Shown: positions 40,660-49,948, numbered from the stretch's first letter. The stretch: DNA of 64,000 nucleotides from Bacteroidaceae bacterium (GCA_017465905.1 JAFTVE010000009.1:1-64000); one strand, 5' to 3'. The notes: generated by a model from the letters alone, not told the origin. Numbers and translations are program-made.

Positions 40660-40743
40660 CAAAATTTACATTACATATCAGAATCTATCACAAATAAAGA
40701 CTTTTTATGGTTCTTCTTACGAAAAAGTAATTGCCCCATTTCC

Positions 40744-42165
40744 TTAATAAACTCCTGCTGTACAAATGGCAGTGCACACTTTGTCTTGCCAGGCACGGGC
40801 TTGAGATAGCTTGAGTACCTGCTGGTTCATGATGACGAAGGCGAGGGTATGTCCGTTAGTGGCACGGGCATAGCCGGCAAGGGTGCTTACTCCCGTCATG
40901 CTACCTGTTTTGGCCACAATGCGTCCTCGCATAGTCTTGCCACTCATGCGATTCTTGAGAGTGCCGTCGGTGCCACTGTGGGGCAGAGATGAGGTAAGCA
41001 AGTTGTATATTTCAGGTTGACTGTGGGCGTAGCGTAGCACATTGAGCAGGAGACGGGCATTTATCATGTTGTAGCTTGAGAGGCCGCTGCCGTCTACGAT
41101 TTTGTGGGGAGATGGCCGTGTAGTGTGGTCACTATACGATGTGTGGATAGATGCGAGCAGGGAATCTATCCGTACTACTCCGTCAGAAGCGGTAGCATAG
41201 GGCTTGCCACTGGCGGCAGCGAGATGATAGAGCAGGGCTTCGGCATTGAGATTGTCGCTTTCCTTGAGAGCCTCATGCACGACTTCACTGATGGGGCACT
41301 CGATGGATGCAATGGGGCGTGCATCGGGTGGGCAGAGAGCATAGCCGAAGGTGCTGGCACCTATACCGCTGCGCAGCATCCGTTCGGTGAAGAGGGCAAA
41401 AAAGTGCTGGTCAGAGGTTTGCATGCTCAGTTTACGGGTGCGTGGCTGTGTTACATTTCCCGTGATAGTGATGCGATTGCTGCCATGTTGCCAGTCACGT
41501 GTGATGCGTAACGGACCTACCGATTCGTTGTGGCATAGGGTGCGGTTGTCAATCTCATACCACGAGGAGGCGGGAGTGCACACAACAGTAGCTGTGCTGT
41601 CCTTCATCGTAGGTCTGACGCTTATCTCCACACATCCCTTCTCGAGCAGCAGGGGCGAGTAGTAGGGTTGGAAGGAGGCAGGTGCATCGTCCCAGCACCA
41701 GCCACTCCCCCAATAGGTGGTGTCGGCCATACTGACATCGGCCAGCACAGAGCCTGTAATGCTGCGTATACCAGCATGAGGAATGGCCGCAATCAAAGCG
41801 TCGAGGTCTGCTTCCGTGAACTCGGGATCGAAGCCGCCCACAACGTAGAGGTCGCCATGCAAGATGCTGTCGGCCCCCAGGAGGCCTGTGACACGCAGCT
41901 CTGTGCGCAGTGTATAGTCGGTTCCCAATCGGCTTAGTGCAGCTACCGCGGTTATCACCTTCTCCACTGAAGCTGGGCGGCATAGCTTGTCGGCACGGTG
42001 CTCATAGAGCATACGATCGGCAGTGAGGTCATATACCGCTACCGAGGCATCTGCTGTGTGGAGAAGGGCATCGCCCAGCAGGACGTCGATGCGGGTAGTG
42101 AGGCTCTGGGCATTCACAAGAATCGATACGCACAGAGCGGCAATAATGAGGGTATAGCGTCGCAT
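40744..42165 (-). CDS. dacB: D-alanyl-D-alanine carboxypeptidase/endopeptidase (PBP4, S13)
   Basis: 473 residues, signal peptide MRRYTLIIAALCVSILVNAQ. Class C low-molecular-mass penicillin-binding protein that trims or cleaves peptidoglycan cross-links in the periplasm. Motifs: SxxK at Ser66-Lys69 (RPASVEKVITA), SxN in GSGLSSYNMI and KTG in AKTGSMTGVSTLAG. The large insertion between SxxK and SxN fits S13 peptidases. Confidence 0.93.
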   Translation of the reverse strand: MRRYTLIIAALCVSILVNAQSLTTRIDVLLGDALLHTADASVAVYDLTADRMLYEHRADKLCRPASVEKVITAVAALSRLGTDYTLRTELRVTGLLGADSILHGDLYVVGGFDPEFTEADLDALIAAIPHAGIRSITGSVLADVSMADTTYWGSGWCWDDAPASFQPYYSPLLLEKGCVEISVRPTMKDSTATVVCTPASSWYEIDNRTLCHNESVGPLRITRDWQHGSNRITITGNVTQPRTRKLSMQTSDQHFFALFTERMLRSGIGASTFGYALCPPDARPIASIECPISEVVHEALKESDNLNAEALLYHLAAASGKPYATASDGVVRIDSLLASIHTSYSDHTTRPSPHKIVDGSGLSSYNMINARLLLNVLRYAHSQPEIYNLLTSSLPHSGTDGTLKNRMSGKTMRGRIVAKTGSMTGVSTLAGYARATNGHTLAFVIMNQQVLKLSQARAWQDKVCTAICTAGVY

Positions 42166-42276
42166 TGGTTCTCAATTTTGCCGATAAAGTTACGACAATA
42201 TATTCGAATTTTCAGAAAAAGCAGATTCAAAAACATATTAGCGTTAATTTTAAAACAAATTCTGAAATTCTTTACT

Positions 42277-42284
42277 TACCTTTG
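42277..42284 (+). promoter_or_regulatory. -7 box (TACCTTTG) of nadB
   Basis: Canonical box 26 nt upstream of the nadB ATG. Confidence 0.65.
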
Positions 42285-42310
42285 CGGTGTGAACCCCAAT
42301 AAAGACGACA

Positions 42311-43876
42311 ATGGTACACAAGTATGATTTTCTCGTTATCGGCTCAGGACTGGCTGGAATGAGTTTCGCGCTCAAGGTAGCGCACAAAGGTAAGGTTGCA
42401 CTCATCTGCAAGGCAGGATTGGAAGAGGCCAATACCTATTATGCACAGGGCGGTATCGCCTCGGTCACAGACCTCACGGTGGACAACTTTGACAAGCACA
42501 TTGAAGACACGATGATAGCGGGCGACCACATCAGCGACCCTGCTGCAGTAGAGAAAGTCGTCAAGGGTGCTCCGGCACAGATTGAGGAACTGATACGCTG
42601 GGGAGTCAATTTCGACAAGAAGGAGAACGGCGACTTTGACCTCCATAAAGAGGGCGGACACTCCGAGTTCCGCATCCTTCATCATAAGGACAATACGGGC
42701 GCCGAGATACAGACTTCGCTCATCGAGGCCGTGAAGGCACATCCCAACATAACGGTGCTGACCAACCACTTTGCCGTAGAGATTATCACGCAACACCACA
42801 TGGGCATCATCGTCACTCGCCACACCTCTGGCATCCGTTGCTATGGAGCTTATGTGCTCAACGAAGACACAGGCGTGGTTGACACCTACCTTTCCAAAGT
42901 CACCGTAATGGCTACTGGCGGTTGCGAGGCTGTTTATCGCCAGACGACCAATCCACTCGTAGCTACGGGCGACGGCATCGCTATGGTATACCGTGCAAAG
43001 GGAGTAGTGAAGGATATGGAGTTCATCCAGTTCCACCCTACGGCACTGTTCCACCCCGGCGACCGCCCCTCATACCTCATCACCGAGGCTATGCGCGGCT
43101 ATGGAGGTGTGCTCCGCACCAAGGATGGTAAGGAGTTCATGCAGAAGTACGACCCCCGTCTCTCACTCGCTCCGCGCGATATCGTGGCTCGTGCCATCGA
43201 CAATGAGATGAAGACACGCGGCGACGAACACGTATACCTCGACGTCACCCACAAAGACCCTGAGGAGACGAAAGCGCACTTCCCCAACATCTACAAGAAA
43301 TGCCTCTCCATAGGCATCGACATCACCAAGGACTATATCCCCGTAGCTCCTGCAGCCCACTATCTGTGTGGAGGAATCAAAGTAGACCTCGACGGACAGA
43401 GCAGCATACGCCGCCTCTATGCCATCGGTGAATGTTCATGCACAGGCTTGCACGGCGGCAACCGCTTAGCGTCAAACTCACTTATCGAAGCCATCGTATA
43501 TGCTGATGCAGCAGCCAAGCATGCCCTGAGCGTGCTTGAACGCTACGACTTCAATGAAGATATCCCCGAATGGAACGATGAGGGCACCATCAGCACAGAG
43601 GAGCGCGTGCTCATAACACAGAGCATGAAGGAGGTGAACCAAATCATGGAAGCCTACGTCGGTATCGTACGAAGCAACACCCGCCTCACCCGAGCATGGA
43701 ACCGCCTCGACATCCTCTACGAAGAGACCGAGGCCCTCTTCAAGCGCAGTAAGGCCACACGCGAGCTGTGCGAGCTTCGCAACATGATCAACGTCGGCTA
43801 CCTCATCACCCGTCAGGCTATGGAGCGCAAGGAGAGCCGCGGCCTGCACTACACGATAGACTATCCGAGGAAATAG
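42311..43876 (+). CDS. nadB: L-aspartate oxidase
   Basis: 521-residue FAD flavoprotein that oxidises L-aspartate to iminoaspartate, first step of de novo NAD synthesis. Starts with the dinucleotide-binding motif DFLVIGSGLAGMSFALKVA; has the succinate dehydrogenase/fumarate reductase family active-site block GGHSEFRILHHKDNTGAEI, the FAD-binding HGGNRLASNSLIEA and a helical C-terminal domain. nadA and nadC are not adjacent. Confidence 0.94.
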   Translation: MVHKYDFLVIGSGLAGMSFALKVAHKGKVALICKAGLEEANTYYAQGGIASVTDLTVDNFDKHIEDTMIAGDHISDPAAVEKVVKGAPAQIEELIRWGVNFDKKENGDFDLHKEGGHSEFRILHHKDNTGAEIQTSLIEAVKAHPNITVLTNHFAVEIITQHHMGIIVTRHTSGIRCYGAYVLNEDTGVVDTYLSKVTVMATGGCEAVYRQTTNPLVATGDGIAMVYRAKGVVKDMEFIQFHPTALFHPGDRPSYLITEAMRGYGGVLRTKDGKEFMQKYDPRLSLAPRDIVARAIDNEMKTRGDEHVYLDVTHKDPEETKAHFPNIYKKCLSIGIDITKDYIPVAPAAHYLCGGIKVDLDGQSSIRRLYAIGECSCTGLHGGNRLASNSLIEAIVYADAAAKHALSVLERYDFNEDIPEWNDEGTISTEERVLITQSMKEVNQIMEAYVGIVRSNTRLTRAWNRLDILYEETEALFKRSKATRELCELRNMINVGYLITRQAMERKESRGLHYTIDYPRK

Positions 43877-43962
43877 AATAAGACAGACTTATAGCACGGA
43901 AGAGCACGATAAAGGGATATGCCAAGGAGGAGATTTTCCAATAATATAAAACTGAAATGATG

Positions 43963-43992
43963 ATGGCGACTGCTCAATGGAGTGGTCGCCAT
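43963..43992. terminator. Hairpin downstream of nadB
   Basis: ATGGCGAC pairs with GTCGCCAT, 14-nt loop, without a clear T-run. The gap 43877-44102 otherwise holds only the recG promoter. Confidence 0.4.
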
Positions 43993-44082
43993 TGCTATGA
44001 GAGACAGATGACGCTGGAGCAGCTTTCGCACTATTGCCGAAAGAAATCTGACGCGCTTGTCGGCAAAGTCAACATTTATGAG

Positions 44083-44090
44083 TATTTTTG
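44083..44090 (+). promoter_or_regulatory. -7 box (TATTTTTG) of recG
   Basis: TAnnTTTG box 12 nt upstream of the ATG at 44103. It overlaps the earlier in-frame ATG at 44088, which is therefore unlikely to be used. Confidence 0.55.
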
Positions 44091-44102
44091 CAGTACAAAA
44101 GA

Positions 44103-46202
44103 ATGTACGACCTCACAACGCGCGACATACAGTACTTGCAGGGTGTGGGCCCGCAACGGGCAGCCCTGTTGGCCAAGGAGCTGGGCATCGGCTCCATGCA
44201 CGACCTGCTGTATAACTTCCCCTACAAGTATGTAGACCGCAGCCGACTTTACTACATCCACGAGATAGACGGCAATATGCCCTACATACAGCTCAAGGGC
44301 AAGATACTGCGCTACGAGACCGTGGGCACGGGGCGCAAGATGCGCTTGGTGGCCCACTTCTCGGACGGCACAGGGGTGATAGACTTAGTATGGTTCAACG
44401 GTGCCAAGTTTATCCCCAAGAGCTATCCCGTGGGGGTGGAGTACATCGTATTCGGCAAGCCTACAATGTTTGGCGACCGCATCAACGTGGCGCATCCCGA
44501 TATTGACAAGGCCTCGGAGCTGTCGCTTTCCTCGATGGGCCTGCAGCCCTACTACAACACTACGGAGCGCATGAAGCGCAGCGGGCTCAACAGCAATGCC
44601 ATACAGAAGATTGTGGGCAACCTCTTTGCCCTGCTCGAACGTATGCCCATAACCGAGACCTTGCCCGCCTCGTTCGTGCAGGAGCATCACCTGATGCCGC
44701 TACCCGAGGCGCTTCATGCGATACACTTCCCCAAGGAGCCCGAGCAGCTGCGCCGGGCACAGTACAGGCTCAAGTTTGAGGAGCTCTTCTATGTGCAGCT
44801 CAGCATACTGCGCTACTGCAAGGATCGCCGCCGCAAGTACCGTGGGCTGTGCTTCACCAAGGTGGGCGAGCTGTTCAACGAGTTCTATGCCAAGAAGCTC
44901 CCCTTCGAGCTGACGGGTGCGCAGAAGCGGGTCATCCGCGAGATGCGGCACGACATGAACAGTGGCCGACAGATGAACCGCCTCCTGCAGGGCGATGTGG
45001 GTAGCGGCAAGACACTGGTGGCGCTCATGACATCGCTCATCGCTATCGGCAACGGCTACCAGGCTTGCATCATGGCGCCCACGGAGATACTGGCCGAACA
45101 GCACTATGCCACGCTGTCGTCGATGCTCGAGGGGCTGCCCGTGCGTGTGGCCCTGCTCACGGGTAGTGTGAAGGGCAAGCGGCGCAAGGAGGTACTCGAT
45201 GGCTTGCTCACAGGCGACATACACCTGCTGGTGGCTACCCATGCGGTGCTCGAGGATACGGTGCAGTTCTCGGCACTGGGCTTTGTGGTCATCGATGAGC
45301 AGCACCGCTTCGGCGTGGCGCAGCGTGCCAAGCTGTGGTCGAAGAATGCCTATGCACCGCATGTGTTGGTGATGACGGCCACGCCCATACCGCGTACCCT
45401 GGCCATGACGCTCTATGGCGACCTTGACGTGAGCATCATCGACGAGTTGCCGCCCGGGCGCAAACCCATACAGACGATACACCAGTATGGCAACCGCCAG
45501 GCACAGCTATATCAGTTCATGGCTGGGCAGATAGCCGAGGGCCGGCAGGTGTACGTGGTGTACCCGCTCATCAAGGAGAGCGAGAAGATTGACCTCAAGA
45601 ACCTCGAGGAGGGCTATGCACAGGTGTGTGAGGCTTTCCCCCACTGCCAGGTGAGCATGGTGCACGGCAAGATGAAGCCTGCCGAGAAGGATGCCGAGAT
45701 GCAGCGATTTCTCCGCCGCGAGACACAGATCATGGTGGCCACCACGGTGATAGAGGTGGGTGTGAACGTGCCCAACGCCTCGGTGATGGTGATAGAGAAT
45801 GCCGAGCGATTTGGCCTGTCGCAACTGCACCAGCTACGTGGCCGCGTGGGACGCGGGGCCGACCAGTCGTACTGCATCCTGGTGACCTCGGTGAAGCTCT
45901 CGGAGGAGAGCAAGAAACGTCTCGAGATCATGGTGCGCACCAACGACGGATTCGAGATTGCCGAGGCCGACCTCAAGCTGCGCGGCCCGGGCGACCTCGA
46001 GGGCACGCAACAGAGCGGTATCGCCTTCGACCTCAAGATTGCCAATATAGCCCGCGACGGACAACTGCTGGGGCATGTGCGCAGCATTGCCGAGCGCATC
46101 ACCGATGAGGACCCCGATGGCTCGCGACCCGAGAATGCGGTGATGTGGCAGCAACTGGAGCGACTGCGCAAGACGAATGTCAACTGGTCAGCAATCTCGT
46201 AG
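44103..46202 (+). CDS. recG: ATP-dependent DNA helicase RecG
   Basis: 699-residue branch-migration helicase acting on stalled forks and Holliday junctions. N-terminal wedge/OB region (DIQYLQGVGPQRAALLAKELG, helix-hairpin-helix-like), then the SF2 motor with Walker A GDVGSGKTLVAL, DEQHRFG (DExH box), TATPIPRTLAM and motif VI QLHQLRGRVGRG. Start chosen at 44103 (MYDLTTRD). Length matches the RecG norm. Confidence 0.95.
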   Translation: MYDLTTRDIQYLQGVGPQRAALLAKELGIGSMHDLLYNFPYKYVDRSRLYYIHEIDGNMPYIQLKGKILRYETVGTGRKMRLVAHFSDGTGVIDLVWFNGAKFIPKSYPVGVEYIVFGKPTMFGDRINVAHPDIDKASELSLSSMGLQPYYNTTERMKRSGLNSNAIQKIVGNLFALLERMPITETLPASFVQEHHLMPLPEALHAIHFPKEPEQLRRAQYRLKFEELFYVQLSILRYCKDRRRKYRGLCFTKVGELFNEFYAKKLPFELTGAQKRVIREMRHDMNSGRQMNRLLQGDVGSGKTLVALMTSLIAIGNGYQACIMAPTEILAEQHYATLSSMLEGLPVRVALLTGSVKGKRRKEVLDGLLTGDIHLLVATHAVLEDTVQFSALGFVVIDEQHRFGVAQRAKLWSKNAYAPHVLVMTATPIPRTLAMTLYGDLDVSIIDELPPGRKPIQTIHQYGNRQAQLYQFMAGQIAEGRQVYVVYPLIKESEKIDLKNLEEGYAQVCEAFPHCQVSMVHGKMKPAEKDAEMQRFLRRETQIMVATTVIEVGVNVPNASVMVIENAERFGLSQLHQLRGRVGRGADQSYCILVTSVKLSEESKKRLEIMVRTNDGFEIAEADLKLRGPGDLEGTQQSGIAFDLKIANIARDGQLLGHVRSIAERITDEDPDGSRPENAVMWQQLERLRKTNVNWSAIS

Positions 46203-46226
46203 GGACAAGAAGAAATTAGGCGGCAC

Positions 46227-46279
46227 CTCGGAAAACTGCAAATAAATTTGCGTTTTCTCTCGGCTTGCACTAATTTTGT
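46227..46279 (+). promoter_or_regulatory. 53-bp promoter element shared with the beta-galactosidase gene
   Basis: Contains -33 TTTG and, 20 bp later, -7 TAATTTTG (46271-46278), 31 nt upstream of the argS ATG. The 53 bp are the inverted counterpart of 31065-31117 with one mismatch. Confidence 0.7.
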
Positions 46280-46309
46280 GCATTCATAAGTAAGATAACA
46301 CTATATAAT

Positions 46310-48094
46310 ATGATAGAAGAGAAACTGGTTAAGAGTATCGTGGAGGCGATACAAGCATTGTATGGAGCAACGGTAGGACCTGCTCAAGTACAGCTGCAAA
46401 AGACAAAGAAAGAGTTTGAGGGTCATCTGACACTCGTCGTATTCCCCTTCTTGCGTGCCTCACGCAAAGGCCCCGAGCAGACGGCTCAGGAGATAGGCGA
46501 GTACCTGGCCGCACACGAGTCCATGGTACAGACGTTTAATGTTATCAAGGGATTCCTTAACATCACCATTGCCGCTTCGGCATGGGTGGAGCTACTCGGC
46601 ACAATTGACAACGATGCCAAGTATGGCCTGCAGACACCTACCGACGAGTCACCACTCGTAATGATTGAGTACTCGTCGCCCAACACCAACAAACCCCTCC
46701 ACCTGGGCCATGTGCGCAACAACCTCTTGGGATATGCGCTCGCCAATATCATGGAGGCCAACGGCAACCGCGTGGTGAAGACCAACATCGTGAACGACCG
46801 CGGCATACATATATGCAAGTCAATGCTGGCATGGCAGAAGTATGGCGAGGGCGAGACTCCCGAGACATCGGGCAAGAAGGGCGACCACCTCATCGGCGAC
46901 TACTACGTGGCCTTCGACAAGCACTACAAGGCTGAGGTAGCCGAGATTATGGAGCGCGAGAGCTGCACCAAGGAGGAGGCAGAGGCCAAGTCACCCCTGA
47001 TGGCTGAGGCACGCGAGATGCTCGTGAAGTGGGAAGCCGGCGACACTGCAGTGCGCGGCCTGTGGCAGATGATGAACGAGTGGGTATATGCCGGATTCGA
47101 CGAGACATACAAGATGATGGGCGTAGACTTCGACAAGATTTACTACGAATCACAAACCTATCTCGAAGGCAAAGAGAAAGTGATGGAGGGTCTGGAGAAG
47201 GGCTTCTTCTTCCGCAAGGAAGATGGCTCCGTATGGGCCGACCTCACCGGTGAAGGACTCGACCACAAGCTCCTGCTCCGTAGCGACGGCACATCGGTAT
47301 ACATGACACAGGACATCGGTACTGCCAAGCTGCGCTTCCAGGACTACCCCATCAACAAGATGATCTACGTAGTGGGCAATGAGCAGAACTACCACTTTCA
47401 GGTGCTCTCCATCCTGCTCGACAAGCTCGGCTTCGACTGGGGCAAGGACCTCGTACACTTCTCGTACGGTATGGTAGAGCTCCCCGAAGGTAAGATGAAG
47501 AGCCGCGAAGGCACCGTAGTGGATGCCGATGACCTCATGGCCGAGATGATAGCCACCGCACGCGACACTTCCAAGGAGCTGGGTAAGCTCGACGGACTCA
47601 CCGCCGAGGAGGCCGAGGACATCGCCCGCATCGTGGGCCTCGGTGCACTCAAGTACTTCATCCTCAAGGTAGATGCCCGCAAGAACATGACCTTCAACCC
47701 CAAAGAGTCTATCGACTTCAACGGCAATACAGGCCCCTTCATCCAGTACACCTATGCCCGCATCCAGTCTATCCTGCGCAAGGCGCAAGATGTTCAATTG
47801 ACAATTGACAATGCACAATTGACAATTAATGAAAAGGAGATGGCATTGATCCAGAAGCTGGCCGAGTTCCCCGCCGTAGTGAAGGAGGCAGGCGTAAGCT
47901 ACACTCCCTCGGTAATAGCCAACTACGTATATGACCTCGTGAAGGAGTTCAACCAGTTCTACCACGACTACAGCATCCTGCGTGAGGAGAACGAAGCCGT
48001 GAAGCGCTTCCGCCTTGTGCTCTCGGCCAACGTAGCCAAGATTATCCGCTTGGGTATGGGACTACTCGGCATTGAAGTGCCCGACAGAATGTAA
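46310..48094 (+). CDS. argS: Arginyl-tRNA synthetase
   Basis: 594-residue class I synthetase charging tRNA-Arg. N-terminal Add-1 domain, HIGH-type motif PNTNKPLHLGHVRNN, catalytic core, KMSKS-type segment GKMKSREGTVVDADDL and C-terminal anticodon-binding helices ending LGIEVPDRM. At residues 494-510 the variable loop before the anticodon domain reads DVQLTIDNAQLTINEK. It is encoded by a short intergenic-type repeat (CAATTGACAATTGACAATG) in frame. Confidence 0.95.
   Translation: MIEEKLVKSIVEAIQALYGATVGPAQVQLQKTKKEFEGHLTLVVFPFLRASRKGPEQTAQEIGEYLAAHESMVQTFNVIKGFLNITIAASAWVELLGTIDNDAKYGLQTPTDESPLVMIEYSSPNTNKPLHLGHVRNNLLGYALANIMEANGNRVVKTNIVNDRGIHICKSMLAWQKYGEGETPETSGKKGDHLIGDYYVAFDKHYKAEVAEIMERESCTKEEAEAKSPLMAEAREMLVKWEAGDTAVRGLWQMMNEWVYAGFDETYKMMGVDFDKIYYESQTYLEGKEKVMEGLEKGFFFRKEDGSVWADLTGEGLDHKLLLRSDGTSVYMTQDIGTAKLRFQDYPINKMIYVVGNEQNYHFQVLSILLDKLGFDWGKDLVHFSYGMVELPEGKMKSREGTVVDADDLMAEMIATARDTSKELGKLDGLTAEEAEDIARIVGLGALKYFILKVDARKNMTFNPKESIDFNGNTGPFIQYTYARIQSILRKAQDVQLTIDNAQLTINEKEMALIQKLAEFPAVVKEAGVSYTPSVIANYVYDLVKEFNQFYHDYSILREENEAVKRFRLVLSANVAKIIRLGMGLLGIEVPDRM
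47794..47837 (+). repeat. CAATTGACAATT-type repeat inside argS
   Basis: Tandem CAATTGACAATTGACAATG and CACAATTGACAATTAATG, a kind of simple repeat usually intergenic in Bacteroidales, here read in frame as QLTIDNAQLTIN. Confidence 0.6.
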
Positions 48095-48128
48095 GACAAT
48101 CAGGAATCAGGAGTAATCGCTTCGCTCA

Positions 48129-48200
48129 GGAGTTCTGACAATAGTACTGCACACTGAAACCAAGAAAAGAAACATCAGCCAATGGTATTGTCTGAACTCC
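48129..48200. repeat. Inverted repeat between argS and the RNase H gene
   Basis: GGAGTTCTGACAATAGTAC (48129-48147) pairs with GGTATTGTCTGAACTCC (48184-48200), 36-nt spacer; further copies of TCTGAACTCC and TTCTGAACTCCTG follow to 48217. Possible hairpin in the transcript or a dispersed repeat. Confidence 0.5.
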
Positions 48201-48229
48201 CGACTTCTGAACTCCTGAACTTCTAAAAA

Positions 48230-48934
48230 ATGAGCAAGAAAAAAAAGTTCTACGTCGTTTGGAGCGGTCTCAACCCCGGCATATATCATAGCTGGGATGA
48301 CTGTCAGGCACAAATCAAAAGTGTCAAGGGCGCAGTATACAAATCTTTCGATTCTAAGGAGGAGGCCGAGCGTGCCTACGCCTCACCAGCGTATGAGTAT
48401 GTAAAGAGAAAAAAGGAAGCCTCCCCTACCCCCTCCCAACCGAAGGTCGATGCCTGTAGGGGCCAAAGTCAAGGAGGGGAATCTGGTTCCGCGATGACTG
48501 AAAGTTCCCTCTTCAAGATGGGGATGGGGAATACCCCCCTTTACGCCCTCGCCGTAGATGCCGCCTGCAGTGGCAACCCTGGTCCTATGGAGTATCGTGG
48601 TGTATATCTTGGCGACGGCAAGGAGATATTCCACTTCGGCCCCGTGTATGGCACAAACAACATCGGAGAGTTTCTCGCCATCGTACATGCACTGGCATTA
48701 CTCAATCAACGGGGTCTCAAGATGACCATCTACAGCGACAGTCGCACCGCCATCAGCTGGGTACGCAAGAAGTGCTGCAAGACACAACTCGAACGCACAG
48801 CCGAGACCGAAGCGCTGTTTCAGCTTATTGAACGCGCCGAAGCATGGCTCAAGGCACACCGCGTCACCAATCCTATCGTGAAATGGGAAACCGACAAATG
48901 GGGCGAAGTTCCCGCAGATTTCGGCAGGAAATAG
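48230..48934 (+). CDS. rnhA: Ribonuclease H with N-terminal viroplasmin-type domain
   Basis: 234 residues. N-terminal RNase H1/caulimovirus-VI-type RNA-DNA hybrid-binding domain at about 6-50 (FYVVWSGLNPGIYHSWDDCQAQ), a low-complexity linker at about 62-100, then an RNase H fold at about 103-230 with acidic residues in LAVDAACSGNPGP, NIGEFLAIVHAL and IYSDSRTAISW, ending PADFGRK. Degrades the RNA of RNA-DNA hybrids. The linker is encoded by dispersed-repeat DNA (CCCCTCCC, CTGTAGGGGCCAAAGTCAA). Confidence 0.88.
   Translation: MSKKKKFYVVWSGLNPGIYHSWDDCQAQIKSVKGAVYKSFDSKEEAERAYASPAYEYVKRKKEASPTPSQPKVDACRGQSQGGESGSAMTESSLFKMGMGNTPLYALAVDAACSGNPGPMEYRGVYLGDGKEIFHFGPVYGTNNIGEFLAIVHALALLNQRGLKMTIYSDSRTAISWVRKKCCKTQLERTAETEALFQLIERAEAWLKAHRVTNPIVKWETDKWGEVPADFGRK
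48438..48473. repeat. GGTCGAYGCC-AGGGGC-AAGTCAA dispersed repeat inside RNase H
   Basis: Contains GGTCGATGCCTGTAGGGGCC then AAAGTCAA. Relatives at 20221-20259 (in MITE copy 1), about 23979-24010 (between genes) and 5091-5117 (short form). In frame here within the interdomain linker. Confidence 0.55.
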
Positions 48935-48966
48935 TAAAAAAGGAATATCCTCTGTTATGTTTTTAT

Positions 48967-49006
48967 AAAAAACAGTCGTAGCATACAATGCCTACGACTT
49001 TTTTTA
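48967..49006 (+). terminator. Rho-independent terminator after RNase H
   Basis: AGTCGTAG pairs with CTACGACT, A-run before and T-run after. Confidence 0.75.
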
Positions 49007-49058
49007 TTACCTTTACGACATCAAACCTTGAAATAAAGAAAGATAAGAATACCGTATT

Positions 49059-49871
49059 ATGAACGAACTTTTCAACATCAAAGACCGCGTAGTCGTCCTA
49101 ACGGGCGGCACAGGTGTGTTGGGCAAGGCTATTGCCCTGTATCTGGCCAAGCAAGGCGCTAAAGTTGTGGTAATGGGCCGCCGCGTAGAGGCTGGCGAGG
49201 CCATCGTGAAGCAAATCCGCGAAGAGGGCGGTGAAGGCATGTTCCTCGTGACCGATGTGATGAACCAGACCATAGTGGAGCAGAACCTTGCCGATGTACT
49301 GGCGCAGTATGGTCGCGTGGATGCGTTGCTCAATGCAGCTGGAGGCAACATGCCCGGTGCAACGATAGCCCCCACGGGTACCTTCTTCGACCTCAAGCCC
49401 GAAGAGTTCCAGCGCGTGCTCGACCTCAACCTCACTGGTACCGTCATACCCACTCAGGTATTCCTGCGCCCTATGGTAGAGCAGGGCAAGGGATGTGTGG
49501 TTAACTTTTCCTCTATGGCAGCCTTCCGCCCCATGACCCGTGTGTGTGGCTATGCAGCAGCCAAGGCAGGCATCAGCAACTTCACTGCCTATATGGCAAC
49601 TGAGGTGGCCTCAAAGTTTGGAGAAGGTATCCGTGTCAATGCCATTGCACCAGGCTTCTTCCTCACCGAGCAAAACCGTACGCTACTCACCAATGAGGAC
49701 GGTTCGTATACACAGCGTGGTACCGATGTGATACGCCAAACCCCCTTCAAGCGCTTCGGACGTCCCGAAGAGCTGTGCGGCACCATCCACTACCTCATCA
49801 GCGATGCATCAGCCTTCGTGACAGGTACCGTAGCTGTAGTCGATGGCGGCTTCAATGTGTTTGCCATGTAA
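49059..49871 (+). CDS. SDR family oxidoreductase, probable D-mannonate/fructuronate-type
   Basis: 270-residue short-chain dehydrogenase. NAD(P)-binding TGGTGVLGKAIA, NAAGG (structural), catalytic Ser in NFSSMAAF, and YxxxK in YAAAK; C-terminal GTVAVVDGGFN. The sequence resembles the Bacteroidota SDRs annotated as D-mannonate oxidoreductase (fructuronate reductase), but uxuA is not next to it, so the substrate remains a guess. Single-gene unit with a terminator on each side; a weak promoter box TACCTTTA is at 49008-49015. Confidence 0.82.
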   Translation: MNELFNIKDRVVVLTGGTGVLGKAIALYLAKQGAKVVVMGRRVEAGEAIVKQIREEGGEGMFLVTDVMNQTIVEQNLADVLAQYGRVDALLNAAGGNMPGATIAPTGTFFDLKPEEFQRVLDLNLTGTVIPTQVFLRPMVEQGKGCVVNFSSMAAFRPMTRVCGYAAAKAGISNFTAYMATEVASKFGEGIRVNAIAPGFFLTEQNRTLLTNEDGSYTQRGTDVIRQTPFKRFGRPEELCGTIHYLISDASAFVTGTVAVVDGGFNVFAM

Positions 49872-49890
49872 ATTCCCACCAATATAATAA

Positions 49891-49930
49891 ATAAGAGACG
49901 TGCTATCTAGTATGATGGCACGTCTCTTAT
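49891..49930. terminator. Bidirectional terminator
   Basis: ATAAGAGACGTGC and GCACGTCTCTTAT form a perfect 13-bp stem between convergent genes (SDR + and GH43-like -), with T's on the right side. Confidence 0.75.
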
Positions 49931-49948
49931 TTTCATATAACAGTTCGT

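Noticed and set aside
44088-44102. Earlier in-frame ATG for recG
   Set aside because: It overlaps the TATTTTTG promoter box, so the transcript would not contain it.
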